In this document: positions 1-9,787 of the stretch, one piece after another
How positions within the stretch are numbered: the first letter of the stretch is position 1
How the letters are laid out: the number at the start of each line of letters is the position of its first letter
NCBI RefSeq assembly: GCF_036898095.1
Contig: NC_090751.1
Coordinates: 76,337,439-76,401,438, forward strand
Reading direction: 5' to 3'
DNA length: 64,000 nucleotides
Source: Palaemon carinicauda
Taxonomy: Eukaryota > Arthropoda > Malacostraca > Decapoda > Palaemonidae
Program-made: the position numbers and the translations under genes
Notes under the pieces: model-generated
Databases searched by the model: none
What the model was told of the DNA's origin: nothing
Seen by the model: the letters and a program-made list of their open reading frames with translations, nothing else

Positions 1-513
1 AAAACCCGGTCTTCAAGCGCCTGGCATATCGTACTGTTCTTCTTATTCCTTATGGGCACTGCCGTCATCCACTTGGAATAATGGTCGACTACCATCAGAC
101 ACCCAATATAACCAATACTGGATGTTGGGAGACTCACAAGGTCCATAGCAACCAATTTAAAGGAGAAGAGGTCACTATTTTCAAGGTCGGCGGGGCAACC
201 ACCTCCCTTGAGACCTTACAAGTCTGACATTCCCAACACATCCGTCACATATCTCTGATTACATTAATCAAAGATTTGTGCCAGACAAGTCGACGGAGCA
301 TTGCAATCATTTTTCCGATCCCCAGTGAGCATTCTGGAGGTGTGTCATATCAATTAGGTCAATCAGGACATTAAAGGTGACTACTGGGACTACTGAGCTG
401 TCTGGGTTCCACTTCACTAGCAAACCCTGGTGTACTTCCAGGTCCAACCAACATCTCCTATAGGGTAGATAGGAGCGTGGGACTCGAGATGCAGGAACCC
501 CAGAGTAGATCAT
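1..513 (-). pseudogene. Integrase N-terminal part of the gypsy element, frameshifted and truncated by window edge
   Basis: The minus strand at about 513-307 ends in a His-containing stretch with HLQNAHWGSEK, the first half of an HHCC integrase zinc finger. After a frameshift it continues to CWECQTCK near 195-240, the Cys pair. A TGA lies just before that pair. Near 60-130 the frame reads VVDHYSKWMTAVP, the usual surroundings of the first catalytic Asp of the DDE core. The second and third acidic residues would lie outside the window. An integrase joins cDNA ends to chromosomal DNA; this copy is broken by at least one frameshift and one stop. Confidence 0.75.
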
Positions 514-543
514 CTTAATGACAGATTGAATCTGTCGATGACC

Positions 544-981
544 TCATTGGATCATGGACACCTGACTAAAAGATAGAAGAGCATTTCCGGAGAACATTCC
601 CCGACCAGATTCAGGGTCAGTTACCTTCATAACAGTGGTCTCCGTATGCAGTGGGGAGACTGAGAGTACCTTGGGAGACAACTGGAGAACAGTAGTGTGG
701 TCATACACCAACTGTTCTCGGGGTGAATCCAGTGTCAGGTAGGCTGCGACCAGTAGATTTCTACCAAGAACAAAACAAAAGTTAATGTCTTTGGCAGCTA
801 CCACCACATAGTTAAACAGCGGTAGCCTCCACCCGGAAGGACACTTCACCTCCAACTGGACGTAGCCTAGAATGCTGGTGCATGTACCAGTCAACCCCTC
901 TAACTGTTCTCCTGACAGTATCTGGTACTCTATGCCAAGTTGGCTCAGTACAGACTCGCTTACAAGACAAAACAAGAGCAC
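544..981 (-). pseudogene. Second retropepsin-like segment between RNase H and integrase
   Basis: This frame contains a Gly-Thr-Cys-Thr-Ser stretch, a region of hydrophobic beta-strand-like residues, and FVLGRNLLVAAYLTLD. The last motif resembles the C-terminal hGRDhL strand of retroviral-type aspartic proteases. The Asp of a D[ST]G active site is not visible, so it may be inactive or another fold. It continues the upstream OTU-like frame after a frameshift near 960-981 and runs toward the integrase zinc finger. A second protease-like fold at this place is unusual for Ty3/gypsy elements. Function is not asserted. Confidence 0.4.
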
Positions 982-1560
982 AAAATAAGGTCTCCTGTAT
1001 CATTACTATACCTACTGCCGAGTGTTGAGACACGTGTACAACTGGACTGACAAGGTGCCTTTTCTGTCACGTACTGGATTACACGACAATCCTCCGGCAT
1101 TTCCTGATCATTAGTGACCAAGCCCTCAGGGTCAGGCACACGACATTTTACCTCTGCCTTAAGGCCCAGAATCACGTCAGTTGGAGGGATGTAATTGCGG
1201 AGCTCGATCAGATGCACACACTGAGGCTCAGTCACGGATGGATCACGATAGACTACGGGACAAGTGGGACCCCAATGGACCCAGATTTCCAGGTTCAATA
1301 GCTTTGATGCTGCCAAGAGCAACTCCAGAGCTGGGACTGAACCTGGAAAACGCATCGCCTTGATCCTGTTCCTGGTAGTCTTTTCCAGTTTGAAGCCTAG
1401 TCGACTGGCGTCTTTCAGAAACTGCTGAACTAAGGCATCCCGGAGCTTGGCTCCCTTCAGCTGAGAGTCGGATGCGACACCTGACCCTTCCGTCCAGCAG
1501 TTCACGACTAGCTCCAAGGATTCTATGAGAGAATCTGGACCACCACAAACCTACTTATAC
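960..1560 (-). pseudogene. OTU-like cysteine protease (deubiquitinase-like) segment in gypsy pol, degraded
   Basis: The frame starts from GGPDSLIESLELVV near 1550-1510. It then has an Arg-Asp-Ala-Leu-Val helix, and later LLLAASKLLNLEIWVHWG and CVHLIELRNYIPP. The order resembles OTU-family peptidases: a D-G-x-C-L nucleophile loop, a helix, an hxAxSxhLNxxIxVh strand, then a strand ending near N-H-Y. The expected nucleophile Cys reads Ser and the His of N-H-Y is absent, so this copy would be dead. The match is from pattern memory only. An unrelated linker domain is possible. It lies directly after RNase H and before the integrase. Confidence 0.4.
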
Positions 1561-1614
1561 AAGGCCAGTCCAGTAGGTAACTTGAGAGTGCTGGGTTCAG
1601 TAGCAAACAGACAG

Positions 1615-2184
1615 TCAGTTAAATGCTAGATGACTGTCCACTATCTTCATGTCATGAAGGTACATCAGGGGACGGTGATCAGAATGGATCACGAAGAACT
1701 GACCATAGAGGAAGGCCCTGAAGGTTTTCACCCCCCATCGCAGAGCAGCCAACTTACGCTCAATGGTAGAATAACGGGTCTCGCAGTCAAGGAAAGTCAT
1801 GGAGTCGTACGTTATCACCCGACGCTCCCCTGGATGCTCCAAGGACTCCTGGCACAGGCAAGCACCAGCACCCTCACCCGAAGCGTCAACAAACAACTCC
1901 AAGGGTTTATCATCAGCAGAGTAGTCAGGGTATGACAACATAATGTCCTCCTTGATCAGTTCCTTCAAGCGCACAAAGGCACCGTCCATTTCTGCAGTCC
2001 ACTTCAGTTTCCTAGTCCCTTGGGATTTTCGTCCTCCAGTCTTCGCAGATAATGGTTTAGCTATCTGTAAGCACATGGGGATAAACTTCCGTTGGAAATT
2101 TACCAGTTCCAGGAATCCTCGTAGCTCATGCACAGTGGCTTTCCCTGACAGACCGGGGGTTATGGTGTCGCCATCATAATACAT
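1615..2184 (-). pseudogene. RT thumb/connection and RNase H of the gypsy element
   Basis: The translation begins with the end of the RT module (ATVHELRGFLELVNFQRKFIP, typical of the Ty3/gypsy thumb). It continues through KWTAEMDGAFVRLKEL into RNase H, with LELFVDASGEGAGACLCQ (first catalytic Asp), a Glu in the TIERKLAALRWGV helix and HSDHRPLMYL (third acidic residue). RNase H removes the RNA template after first-strand synthesis. The frame is open for 189 codons. The RT finger and palm domains with the catalytic Asp pair should precede it, but the preceding sequence is already protease. Confidence 0.8.
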
Positions 2185-2994
2185 TTAAGACCAACAGTTG
2201 GTCGGACAAGCAGGGCACCTAAAAGAGGTGTCAAGTCCCCTAGGAAAGTTTACAGTAACTGCAACAAGTACTGGCTCAATACTGGCAATCCTTATTGAAT
2301 CAGCTGCGTGGACCTCAAGTGTGTAAAGCACTTGCTGGAAACAGGCTCCACGTATCGGGACATAATACTCCCAAAGAGGCTCTTGGGGAGTACTGCCAAC
2401 GCTCAGCCGATTTCGGGCTCCATTAACTATCACCCCATTTGCTCTCAAGAACTGGTAGCCAAGCACTACATGCTCAGCCATAGTCCCTGAAGGCACTACA
2501 TGGAACACAGTCAGGGCGAATGTCATTCCATGCAGTATAGGGATCAACAGTACAGTATCTAAGGTCTTAGGTCCTGTTTGCCCTAAACACTTCAGACCAA
2601 TGGTGTTGGGTACCATTTGCAGCTGGTAATCCTGTACTACTCTCGATTACAGGAGGACGACCTCAGCTCCGGAGTCAATGAGAGCATCCAATGTTCCCAA
2701 TGGAAATTCAGACATGGTCACTGGGACAACCATGAGTGGTACAGGAGCCAACTGCACCAGGTTAACCCTACGAAGGGTTTTCAATACAGCCTCAGTTCCT
2801 GATTCCTCCCTGGAGGAGTCAGTTGGAAAAGCTCTGGACAGTGTCGAGGACAGGTTATCACTGGCCAATCCTGAAAGAGCCATTGGAGGTGCAATGACCT
2901 TTTCAGGTTGAGGGGTAACCTGGGAAATAGAGATTTCCGAGGCTGCCACCGAAATACTAGGAGCACGCACCCTAGCACTCACACCCTCCTTCAA
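2185..2994 (-). pseudogene. Retropepsin (aspartic protease) of the gypsy element, with internal stop
   Basis: Near 2655 the frame reads ALIDSGAEVVLL, a D-S-G-A retropepsin active site preceded by a hydrophobic strand. A TAA follows at about 2647 and the same frame reopens through VVQDYQLQMVPNT to HVVLGYQFLRANGVIV near 2270, the C-terminal strand and helix of the protease. The 5' part (2994-2750) is a low-complexity linker from gag. The protease would cut the polyprotein. The frame ends at 2185 exactly where the RT thumb begins, which shows that the RT core has been lost in between. Confidence 0.7.
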
Positions 2995-3028
2995 TGTAGC
3001 CCCATCTTCTACATCGAAGGCCTGGTGT

Positions 3029-3600
3029 TTAAAGCCCTATGATACTCCTCAGTTCTTGACTTCCTGGGCTTTGCTTTCTTGCTCTTCTTCTCCACAGTCC
3101 GAGAAGGAGCACTGGACTCGCTCCACTTCGGGTCTCCCGGCTACTGGTCAATCCAGAATAGGACGACGGGGTCCGAGTAGCTCTCCACCTTGAAGGAGTC
3201 TGGACAGAGGGGGTCTCCCTCCCAGGGCTGCGGGCATTAGCTGTCTTCTGGACAGGTGATCTGCTTATAAGCGGCGCCTGTCGTCCACACTGTGCGACAT
3301 GATGGTTTGCCGAGCCAAAGCGTAGGCATAAGTTGAGGCGTCTGCGACACTCGTCCATAAGATGCCCTGATTTTCGGCACCATGCACAGTACCTCCTCTG
3401 GAATTGAGGAGACCTATCCGGGGTGCGCGATGTAGCAGGCGTACTTCCATAGGTGCAGGTTTGGGGACAGGTAGAGGAGGAGTGCGGGAATACGCTCTGT
3501 CAGGTCCAGGCGAACGGCTGGGGGCAGCCATAGCAACCCTGTCGACATACGAGCCGTGCCATAACTGTCCCACACGACTGATGGCCAAATCCTCTGCCTT
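3029..3600 (-). pseudogene. Gag C-terminal (nucleocapsid-like) region, frameshifted
   Basis: The minus-strand frame 3358-3029 starts with CLRFGSANHHVAQC, a degenerate zinc knuckle in which the second Cys of C-x2-C-x4-H-x4-C is replaced by Phe. Basic, Ser/Arg/Pro-rich sequence follows. Another frame (3588-3265) covers the upstream linker. The knuckle is what one expects for the nucleocapsid part of a Ty3/gypsy gag that packages element RNA. The frame is broken relative to the gag body upstream. Confidence 0.55.
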
Positions 3601-3961
3601 CTAGCTTCGCTGACGGGAAGCCTCGTCGATAATACTCAACAGGTGTAGAACATTCTGCCAAGTGACCTGACGGCCAGCGGAGACATTAATGGTGGCCAGA
3701 GACTGTTCCAGCCAACTCGCAGCTCTGCTCGGAACAGTTCTGAGGAGCTTCCGCCTAAGCTCCCTCCGGTCCAAACTACGGCGAGGATAGGCTGACCTAT
3801 ACAGGGAGCCAACTGGACGGCGTATATCTTCAGCAGTTCGCCCTCGCCACAGGTAGCACTGCTGAACCGGGCCTTCCTACCCTCTCTGGCTTGTCGGGAT
3901 ATGAGATCTCAGGACCCCCCCCCCCCCCCCCCGGCCGAGAACACCTCCTGGATTTCTCCCT
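3601..3961 (-). pseudogene. Gag middle part, no single open frame
   Basis: This 0.36 kb joins the gag body to the zinc-knuckle region on the minus strand but is not open in one frame. It includes a run of about eighteen C residues at 3907-3924, just downstream (minus strand) of the point where the gag body frame stops. The homopolymer could be a real slippage-prone site or a sequencing error. Confidence 0.4.
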
Positions 3962-4837
3962 TTAGAAATCTTCGGTCCACTGGCCAGAGCTTCCTGCGGT
4001 ATACATACTTACACAGTAGGCCTCAAAATCCCTCAGGAATCGGGCAAAACTCTGGCCAGTTTCCAAGTGGAAGATTCCAGGCTTGGGGTTCCTCCTGGAT
4101 TCAAGGACTTTGATCAGATCAGACAGACTGCGTTCTGTCTGGAGGGACAGGGCGTGGTCGGTGAAGACAGTGTCATCTAAGCTGACACGGAGACAGGAGC
4201 TGGAAGTATCACTACCAGAAGTCTCGCTACTAGAATCTTCGCTGGTGGATTCCTGGGACATAGTCACAATTTCAGGGTATACTGGTCTGGCCTTTTCCTT
4301 GGCCTGGCGTCTCCGCTTTGGGATGGCCCCTGTCTTTGCAAGAACTACCACAGCCGTAGCTATTGGAGCCTTTTCTGGCCTACTGGCTTTGGCCCGGTTG
4401 TCCAGGAACTGCTCCCCTAGTCTACTGGCTACAGTCTCTGGTGGACTAACGGGGTTAGTTGCCAGAACAGGCGAGGAAGCAACCAGTCCACTCGCAACAG
4501 GAGACTCCCAGAAGCCTGGTACAGGGGTAAGTAATGGTGAGAACCCTGGAGGGAGCTGGAGACCTCCAATCAATGACTCTGCTCCAGTTACTGGAATTAC
4601 CAGACCATTGATGTTTGGCCAAGCTCGGGATGTAGAAGGAGCACTGGTGGTCACTGTGGTCGTGACCCCAGTGGCAATGTGGCACGTGGCTGACGGCTCA
4701 ATGCTCTTCAGGGCCGCCACTTGAAGTGTCAGGGACTTGACCTGAGATGCCAGGTCACTGACAATCCTGACAAAACTCTCCACATCCCGGCTCAGGCTCT
4801 TATTAGCCTTTCGGCGCTGACTTGATGACGATGCCAT
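3962..4837 (-). pseudogene. Gag of the gypsy element, N-terminal and capsid part
   Basis: The start was chosen at the ATG at 4837 (MASSSSQRRKANKS) rather than the longer frame to 4873, because the latter includes the primer-binding-like site. The protein has a basic N-terminus, a coiled-coil-like helix (SFVRIVSDLASQVKSL), a Pro/Thr/Ser-rich linker, an acidic Ser-rich patch, and ends in SFARFLRDFEAYC, a capsid-like helix seen in Ty3/gypsy gag proteins. The frame stops at 3962 within capsid, so the protein is truncated relative to a normal gag. Capsid forms the particle in which reverse transcription occurs. Confidence 0.65.
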
Positions 4838-4859
4838 ATCTAAAGGTTGGTGTTTCCCT

Positions 4860-4872
4860 GGTCTGGGCACCA
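4860..4872 (-). promoter_or_regulatory. Primer binding site-like sequence
   Basis: The minus strand reads TGGTGCCCAGACC a few bases after the inferred LTR end. A TGG start just inside the 5' LTR is the usual sign of a tRNA-primed PBS. The tRNA was not identified. Confidence 0.5.
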
Positions 4873-4879
4873 AAAATTA

Positions 4880-5220
4880 TGTAGTGGTTTGCGGACTGTG
4901 GCCAGAGGTAGCACCCGAACTGCCTAGTGTCCGAATGCCGACCACACCCCAACGTTCACTACACAAAAAAATATACAACGGTGGAATACCCAAAAATCTA
5001 GGTAACAGGTCAAGAGAACGGAGCTCTGGGCACCACCCCTTGATTTATACTGGGCAAGGGGACCCAGCTAGAACCTTAGTTCCTTTTTATCTTCCCTCCG
5101 CCTTAATCTTGCTGGTTATAAGTAAAATTAGAACATTTGGTAAAAGGAAAAGAAACAAAGAAAAAAATTATTTAAAAAAAAAAAAGTGGCTGAAAAAGGG
5201 AGCACATTGGTGTAAGGAAT
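4880..5220 (-). repeat. 5' LTR of the gypsy element (outer edge uncertain)
   Basis: The minus strand ends in CACTACA just before the PBS-like site, giving the TG...CA boundary at 4880. A TATA-like GTATAAATCAAGG lies at about 5036-5048 on the minus strand, a plausible promoter for the element. I could not find a convincing TG start on the far side or a target duplication, so the outer edge near 5220 is approximate. Confidence 0.45.
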
Positions 5221-5344
5221 TGGACTGAAATGCGGTCTTCATAAAAACAAGCAAAAAATATTTATTTGTAAAGGATAAAAACTGTTAGGATTACATTAAC
5301 ATTGTTTTGTCAAATTCCAATAAGCAATTAAAGGAAAAAAGTAG
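5221..5344. other. Short A+T-rich flank with a minus-strand polyadenylation-like signal
   Basis: The minus strand has AATAAATATTTTTTG at about 5256-5270. With 7150-7380, across the Tigger-like insertion, this could be old 3' UTR sequence of the minus-strand host remnants at 7.4-7.9 kb. This is an inference from position and the signal only. Confidence 0.25.
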
Positions 5345-5613
5345 TACAGTGAACCCTCGCTACTTCGCGGTTCGACCATCGCGGATTCACCACTTCGCGG
5401 ATTTTTTTCATAACCCATGTCTATACATATATTGCGGATTTTCCGGAAATATCGAAAATACCGCGATGTGACCGATGGTGCGAGATTGGAGAAAGTAAGG
5501 AAAATTGAATCATGATTGATTTTCAATATAAATGAAACTTTGAGGCGCAACAAAGATATCATTTGTTAGAGAGATAGAGAGAGGTAAGGAATGGGAGGTA
5601 GTGAAAAGTAGCC

Positions 5614-5616
<3 letters not shown>

Positions 5617-5657
<41 letters not shown>
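5617..5657. repeat. (AG)n microsatellite
   Basis: About 40 bp of pure AG inside Tigger-like copy 1. Confidence 0.95.
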
Positions 5658-5662
<5 letters not shown>

Positions 5663-6136
5663 GGGGGTTTAAATGTAATAAACAAAAAAATTTGATAGGT
5701 TATAACACATTGGTGCTTATGTAATATCAACTGTATACTGTAGACGGTTTGAATAAGTTAAGAAATGGTATAAATGATACTTTGTTAGTGTATTCGTACA
5801 CACTCAAGAGCGGCAGCTAGATGACAGCTGATCTAATCACAGCCAAAAGTAAAAAAAAAAAAAAAGTCAACAATACTCGATTTTTAAAACACACCCGAAA
5901 TTTAAAAACAAAAGTACACGCTTTCTTAATGTGCAATTAACTATTTAAAGAGTGGCAATTTTCTAGAATAAAATGATATTTCCCAAAAAATAGTGGTTTG
6001 CTGATGAAATCGGATGCCCTATTTTTGGCTATGATTGAAATGGATGTAGACTCGGCCTAATTATTTCATTTCGTATTTAATTGACACTAAGAAAACTAAT
6101 TTTAGTTTCTTCATCTAAATGTAAGTATTGTATAAC

Positions 6137-6140
<4 letters not shown>

Positions 6141-6209
<69 letters not shown>
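6141..6209. repeat. (AG)n microsatellite
   Basis: About 69 bp of pure AG inside Tigger-like copy 1. Confidence 0.97.
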
Positions 6210-6214
<5 letters not shown>

Positions 6215-6412
6215 TCAGCTGTTGTAATCAAATGGCGTGTTTTTGTTTCGTGAGAATTTCATCGCCACGACTTTAACAACAACATACTGTACTGAACTTT
6301 ACAGTATTATACAGACTACTGTAATATGATAAAGTAAAATATTTGTAATCTATTTTATATGAAATGGGGCTATTTTTGTTTTGTTTAAAATTTACATTTA
6401 CGTATGTAAAAC

Positions 6413-6414
<2 letters not shown>

Positions 6415-6497
<83 letters not shown>
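6415..6497. repeat. (CT)n microsatellite
   Basis: About 83 bp of pure CT inside Tigger-like copy 1. The matching tract in copy 2 is at about 28.18-28.23 kb, so the repeat is part of the family consensus. Confidence 0.97.
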
Positions 6498-6500
<3 letters not shown>

Positions 6501-7382
6501 GATTGTTTTCCTGCTTTGCTACGTATGTATGATTTTATATAGATACGGTAAATAATATTTGTAATAACATATTTTATAAAAGCTTTTACTGTAATATCAT
6601 TATTTATCACTTTCATCATGCGCGTTAAATTCCTTAGTTTGTTTACTGAGCGTACTTTATGACGCCGTCGTATCAGGCGGCGTCATAAAGAAAAAAATTT
6701 CATTTGGAAGTCCTAAGAAAAATTAAGTAAAACATTAGTAATAACCAAATCAACATACTGTACTGAATAATCAATATAATTGATGCAAAAACTAACCTAT
6801 AAACAGATGTGTAAATGCGTTTGTTTCTTCATTAGGATCAGAGATAAACGTAAACAAAACATTGGTTGCCATTTTTTATCGTGCTTTTTGGCGTGTTTAG
6901 GAAACGCATGATATAAAGTCGCCTTTAATATTTGTGCCTGTTTTAGTTTAGGGTACTGTATTACATGCATTAAGTGTTCTGTACATTAAAGGGTAGTTTG
7001 TTAACAGTACTACGTACAAGGGAAGGTTTTAAAAGTCTGAATATACATGTTAAATAAATAGGTAAATATGGTGTTACTACTTCGCGGATTTTCACCTATC
7101 GCGGCCGCGTCTGGAACCTATCTACCGCGATAAACGAGGGTTCACTGTACCCCTTTACACTCCAGCCTCAAGATAACAAAAAAAAAAAAGATTTGAATAA
7201 TACAAAAAACACTATTCACATGCTGGACACTCACACGTTTTCCTTAAACTATACTACTCAACCATCTAGAAGTAAATGTAAACTGTGAAAAATACTGTAC
7301 TGCAATAATTTTCCCTGAAGCAATACTGTCCTTATCAATATCCAGTCTACCATTAGGCTGCAAAGTTACTTAAAAATTTCCA

Positions 7383-7720
7383 GCTTCTGAATAGTATGGC
7401 TGCACACGACGTTGTGCAGGTCTCTGTGGGCTCACAATAGCAATGTCTAGAAATTCTCCAATTGCAAACCCGCACCATGACAAAGTTTCGGTGTCATAGA
7501 AAATTTTCTGACCAACAACAGTAGTGCCTAAATCTCTCATTCTTGGAAGGGGTTTTGATAATTCTGGAACAATTCAGACTAAACTCGAACACAGTCCCAT
7601 TCCATTTCAATCGCTACTGTGAACTATTAATGACTCTGACACAATCTCATATGACGAGATTCTTCCTCGTTACTTCGCACATTGAACCTGACTTTACATT
7701 CTTCCTGTATGTCAGAAAGA
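7383..7720 (-). pseudogene. SAP18-like coding remnant (Sin3-associated polypeptide 18), decayed
   Basis: The minus strand from about 7600 downward reads GTVFEF, then after a frameshift IVPELSKPLPRMRDLGTTVV, QKIFYDTETLSWCGFAIGEF and LDIAIVSPQRPAQ, ending near QPYY. The order F-x-F, RMRxIG, a short loop, then LSxCxFxIGDYxDIAI and a Pro-rich tail is that of SAP18, a ubiquitin-fold subunit of the Sin3-HDAC and ASAP/exon-junction complexes. At least one frameshift, an in-frame TAG upstream, a deletion in the N-terminal half and a TAA after the tail show it is non-functional. Introns were not seen in the aligned part, so a processed copy is possible, but no poly(A) tail is evident. Confidence 0.55.
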
Positions 7721-7840
7721 CTAAAAAAAAATTTCAATCCTCAGTGATACCCAGTATATCATGGTTATTCTACACCCATGAAAATGGATAAGAGGCTAGA
7801 ACAATTCTAATCATCTTCTGAGGCCCCTCTTGATTGAATA

Positions 7841-7942
7841 TTAGTCACTAGGCTGACTAACAATATAAACAGGTGCAGGATGATGCAGTATTAGTTCATT
7901 TGTGCCTCGGCTTGACTCCAATTCTAGTTGCCTCTCCAAACC
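7841..7942 (-). CDS. Candidate terminal coding exon of an unidentified host gene
   Basis: On the minus strand a strong 3' splice site (CCCTACTCCCTGTAG, with AG at 7944-7943) is followed by 34 codons in phase 0 that end in TAA at 7841. The peptide is GLERQLELESSRGTNELI, then LHHPAPVYIVSQPSD. I do not recognise the protein. The upstream intron would contain the DIRS-2 insertion starting at 8065. The case rests only on the splice site and open frame, so it may be a chance ORF or part of the same decayed locus as the SAP18-like piece. Confidence 0.3.
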   Translation of the reverse strand, partial: GLERQLELESSRGTNELILHHPAPVYIVSQPSD

Positions 7943-8064
7943 CTACAGGGAGTAGGGCGTGCTGCAAAAAACAAATATCGTTAGACAAGTGGTAGGACCA
8001 AAAATATAACAGATAACACATATGTAATGAAAAAATGAAAAACAAGTTGTATATATTCTTAACA

Positions 8065-8538
8065 AACGGATTTTGAGCAAAGTGAAAAATCTATTTTTGA
8101 GTGATATGGCCATGTCGTCCTGATGGAAGGTTCCTTTAGGTAGCTTTCTAAGGGATATTTGGCTACAGTGATACTCCCAGAGAATTAACCACAGGTTTCC
8201 AGAATTCTAACTCCTGGCGCGAGTATCCTTGATATAACTTTTAAAGATATCGCATAATATCAGGGGACGTATTTCGTGATACAACACATGGCAATCCTCA
8301 CCCCAAATAGATTTTACGCTTTGAGGGGGAAGAGTGGCGAAATTGAAGGGGAGCCGTTATCAAGGTTACCCGGTGGATCCCCTCCCAGTACTACTATGGC
8401 ATAAATATTCCTTGTTGCATTTAAGCATGGATGGCCGCAGATAGAGTAGTTTCGGGTGGGGACTTTCGTTACATAGTTGTATACTCCTTTTTGAAAGAAG
8501 GGAGAGTCCATCAGGACGACATGGCCATATCACCCAAA
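8065..8538 (-). repeat. DIRS-2 3' (right) inverted terminal repeat
   Basis: Starts with the family outer end (CGGATTTTGAGCAAAGTGAA) and then ATATGGCCATGTCGTCCTGA, and continues with the repeat body shared with DIRS-5 at 59.03-59.45 kb (CCAGAATTCTAACTCCTGG). It runs up to TCCATCAGGACGACATGG near 8510, the second half of the DIRS-2 complementary region, where DIRS-1 is inserted. Confidence 0.75.
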
Positions 8539-9693
8539 AAAGGGATTTTGACGGAGAAAAAATCTATTTCTGGGCGAGAGACCTGTGCCGCCCAGTGAAA
8601 TGCTCCTAAAGCACCATTTCTAAGGAAAATAACTGCTATAATATTACCAGAGAAAAAATGCATAGGAATGCTAGGTTGAACTAGATCGCTCACCTATTGG
8701 TGTAGAATTTAACCAATAACACCAGTGCCGTGTGAACATTTGTACACAGTGTTGAAATATGTCCAACATCTAAGTGAAATCAATCAGGTAATTTCACAAT
8801 AGTGCGTGGCACCTATGGATGAACTATCATATATGTATTTCTTCCCTTACAGATTAAAAATATATATACCCAAAGATGTAGATATGTCACAAGGATTCTA
8901 TTTATGATACATTTTGCTTTTGTATTTTTATATTTGTCTATAAAAATGAAATACATATAAATGTATTTGCGTCTTATTCGCCCTTTATGAATACGAATAA
9001 ATGATCCAGAGCCTTTTATTTTTTCCTAAATAACATACTTGAGAGTATAACCTCTGAAAGAACAACCTGGTAAAGTTCCACTTTGTTTCTACAGAATACA
9101 AATTTTGACGCCTTATAGTCGATATCGACAATTTCCCTGCAGGGGGCAGGAAGCTCTGTTAGTTCCAAGCTTAGTGGATATGACAAATAACGGTAATGTC
9201 ATATATGTAAGGTTTGGGAGACCATATAAGGAACTCAGTCAAAGTAAAGGCACTTATACAAACCCACAGATATAGTACTTTCAAGTAATTCTCTGGTAAG
9301 CTTTCATCACGACGACATGGCTGAGCCCCAAAAATGGATTTTGAGCAAAGCGAAAAATCTATATCTGGGCTCAACCTGTGCCGGCCAGTGAAATGCTCCT
9401 AAAGCACCATTTCTAAGGAAAATAACTGCTATAATATTACCAGAGAAAAAATGCATAGGAATGCTAGGTTGAACTAGCTCGCTCACCTATTGGTGTCGAT
9501 ATAAACTGGGGCGTAATATGATCAGAGGTCTCGCACCATTTAGACATTTCCTCTTCAAAATCCCTCAATAGTGAGGTGCCGTTCAACATCCCCTGCCGCA
9601 CAGACTAGTACTACTAACTCTACCCACGCTTGCCCAACACTCCCCATAGCACCCCTAAGTTTGGGGTCTGATCAGGGGGGGACAACTAGGGTG
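8539..9693 (-). repeat. DIRS-1 3' inverted terminal repeat, rearranged
   Basis: 8539-8697 is the outer part of the repeat. It breaks off at 8697 after CTCACCTATTGGTG. The same outer part reappears at about 9365-9490 and from there runs on through 9655. Between lies 8698-9364, which is the inverse of DIRS-2 3' sequence. A normal repeat would join 8697 directly to about 9491. Confidence 0.8.
8698..9660 (+). repeat. Long inverted repeat, left arm (inverse of 17092-18052)
   Basis: From GGTGTAGAATTTAACC at 8696 to GCCCAACACTCC near 9650, this segment is the near-identical reverse complement of 17092-18052, with only occasional mismatches seen by eye. It contains DIRS-2 3' sequence (8698-9320), a piece of the DIRS-2 complementary region (9320-9364) and the DIRS-1 left inverted repeat (9365-9660). 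Confidence 0.85.
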
Positions 9694-9787
9694 GGTTCAC
9701 TGGGCGGCACAGGTCTCTCGTCCAGAAATAGATTTTTTCTCCGTCAAAATCCCTTTTCTGGGCTCAACCTGTGCCGACCAGTGAAAT
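9694..9787 (-). repeat. DIRS-1 internal complementary region (ICR)
   Basis: On the minus strand it reads the complement of the element's left end (TCGGCACAGGTTGAGCCCAG) followed by the complement of its right end (GGGATTTTGACGGAG). This is the sequence of the joined ends. In DIRS elements this region is thought to template circularisation of the cDNA. Confidence 0.8.

Larger units (their letters stand above)
1..5220 (-). mobile_element. Ty3/gypsy-like LTR retrotransposon, degraded, one end outside window
   Basis: Read on the minus strand from about 5.2 kb down to 1, the domains follow Ty3/gypsy order: LTR, primer-binding-like site, gag, retropepsin, the RT thumb plus RNase H, then an integrase zinc finger and the start of its catalytic core. 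The RT finger and palm region is missing between 2184 and 2185. Many stops and frameshifts make it non-functional. Two extra segments, OTU-like and protease-like, lie between RNase H and integrase. The 3' LTR lies beyond position 1. The domain calls rest on motifs read in the translations. The outer LTR edge near 5220 is a guess. Confidence 0.8.
5345..7149. mobile_element. Tigger/pogo-like non-autonomous DNA transposon (copy 1)
   Basis: Terminal inverted repeats are seen directly: TACAGTGAACCCTCG at 5345 and its complement ending at 7149, both followed inward by CGCGG-rich sequence. TA lies at each end, the target duplication of Tc1/mariner-pogo elements. The 1.8 kb between them is A+T-rich with several (AG)n/(CT)n tracts and no transposase frame. 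Its right 0.65 kb matches, in inverse orientation, the left part of copy 2 at 27.49-29.96 kb, so both belong to one family. It must be moved by a transposase supplied elsewhere. Confidence 0.85.

Noticed and set aside
4083..4724. 213-codon plus-strand frame opposite gypsy gag
   Set aside because: The minus strand has the gag features and the LTR/PBS context; the plus frame is a shadow.
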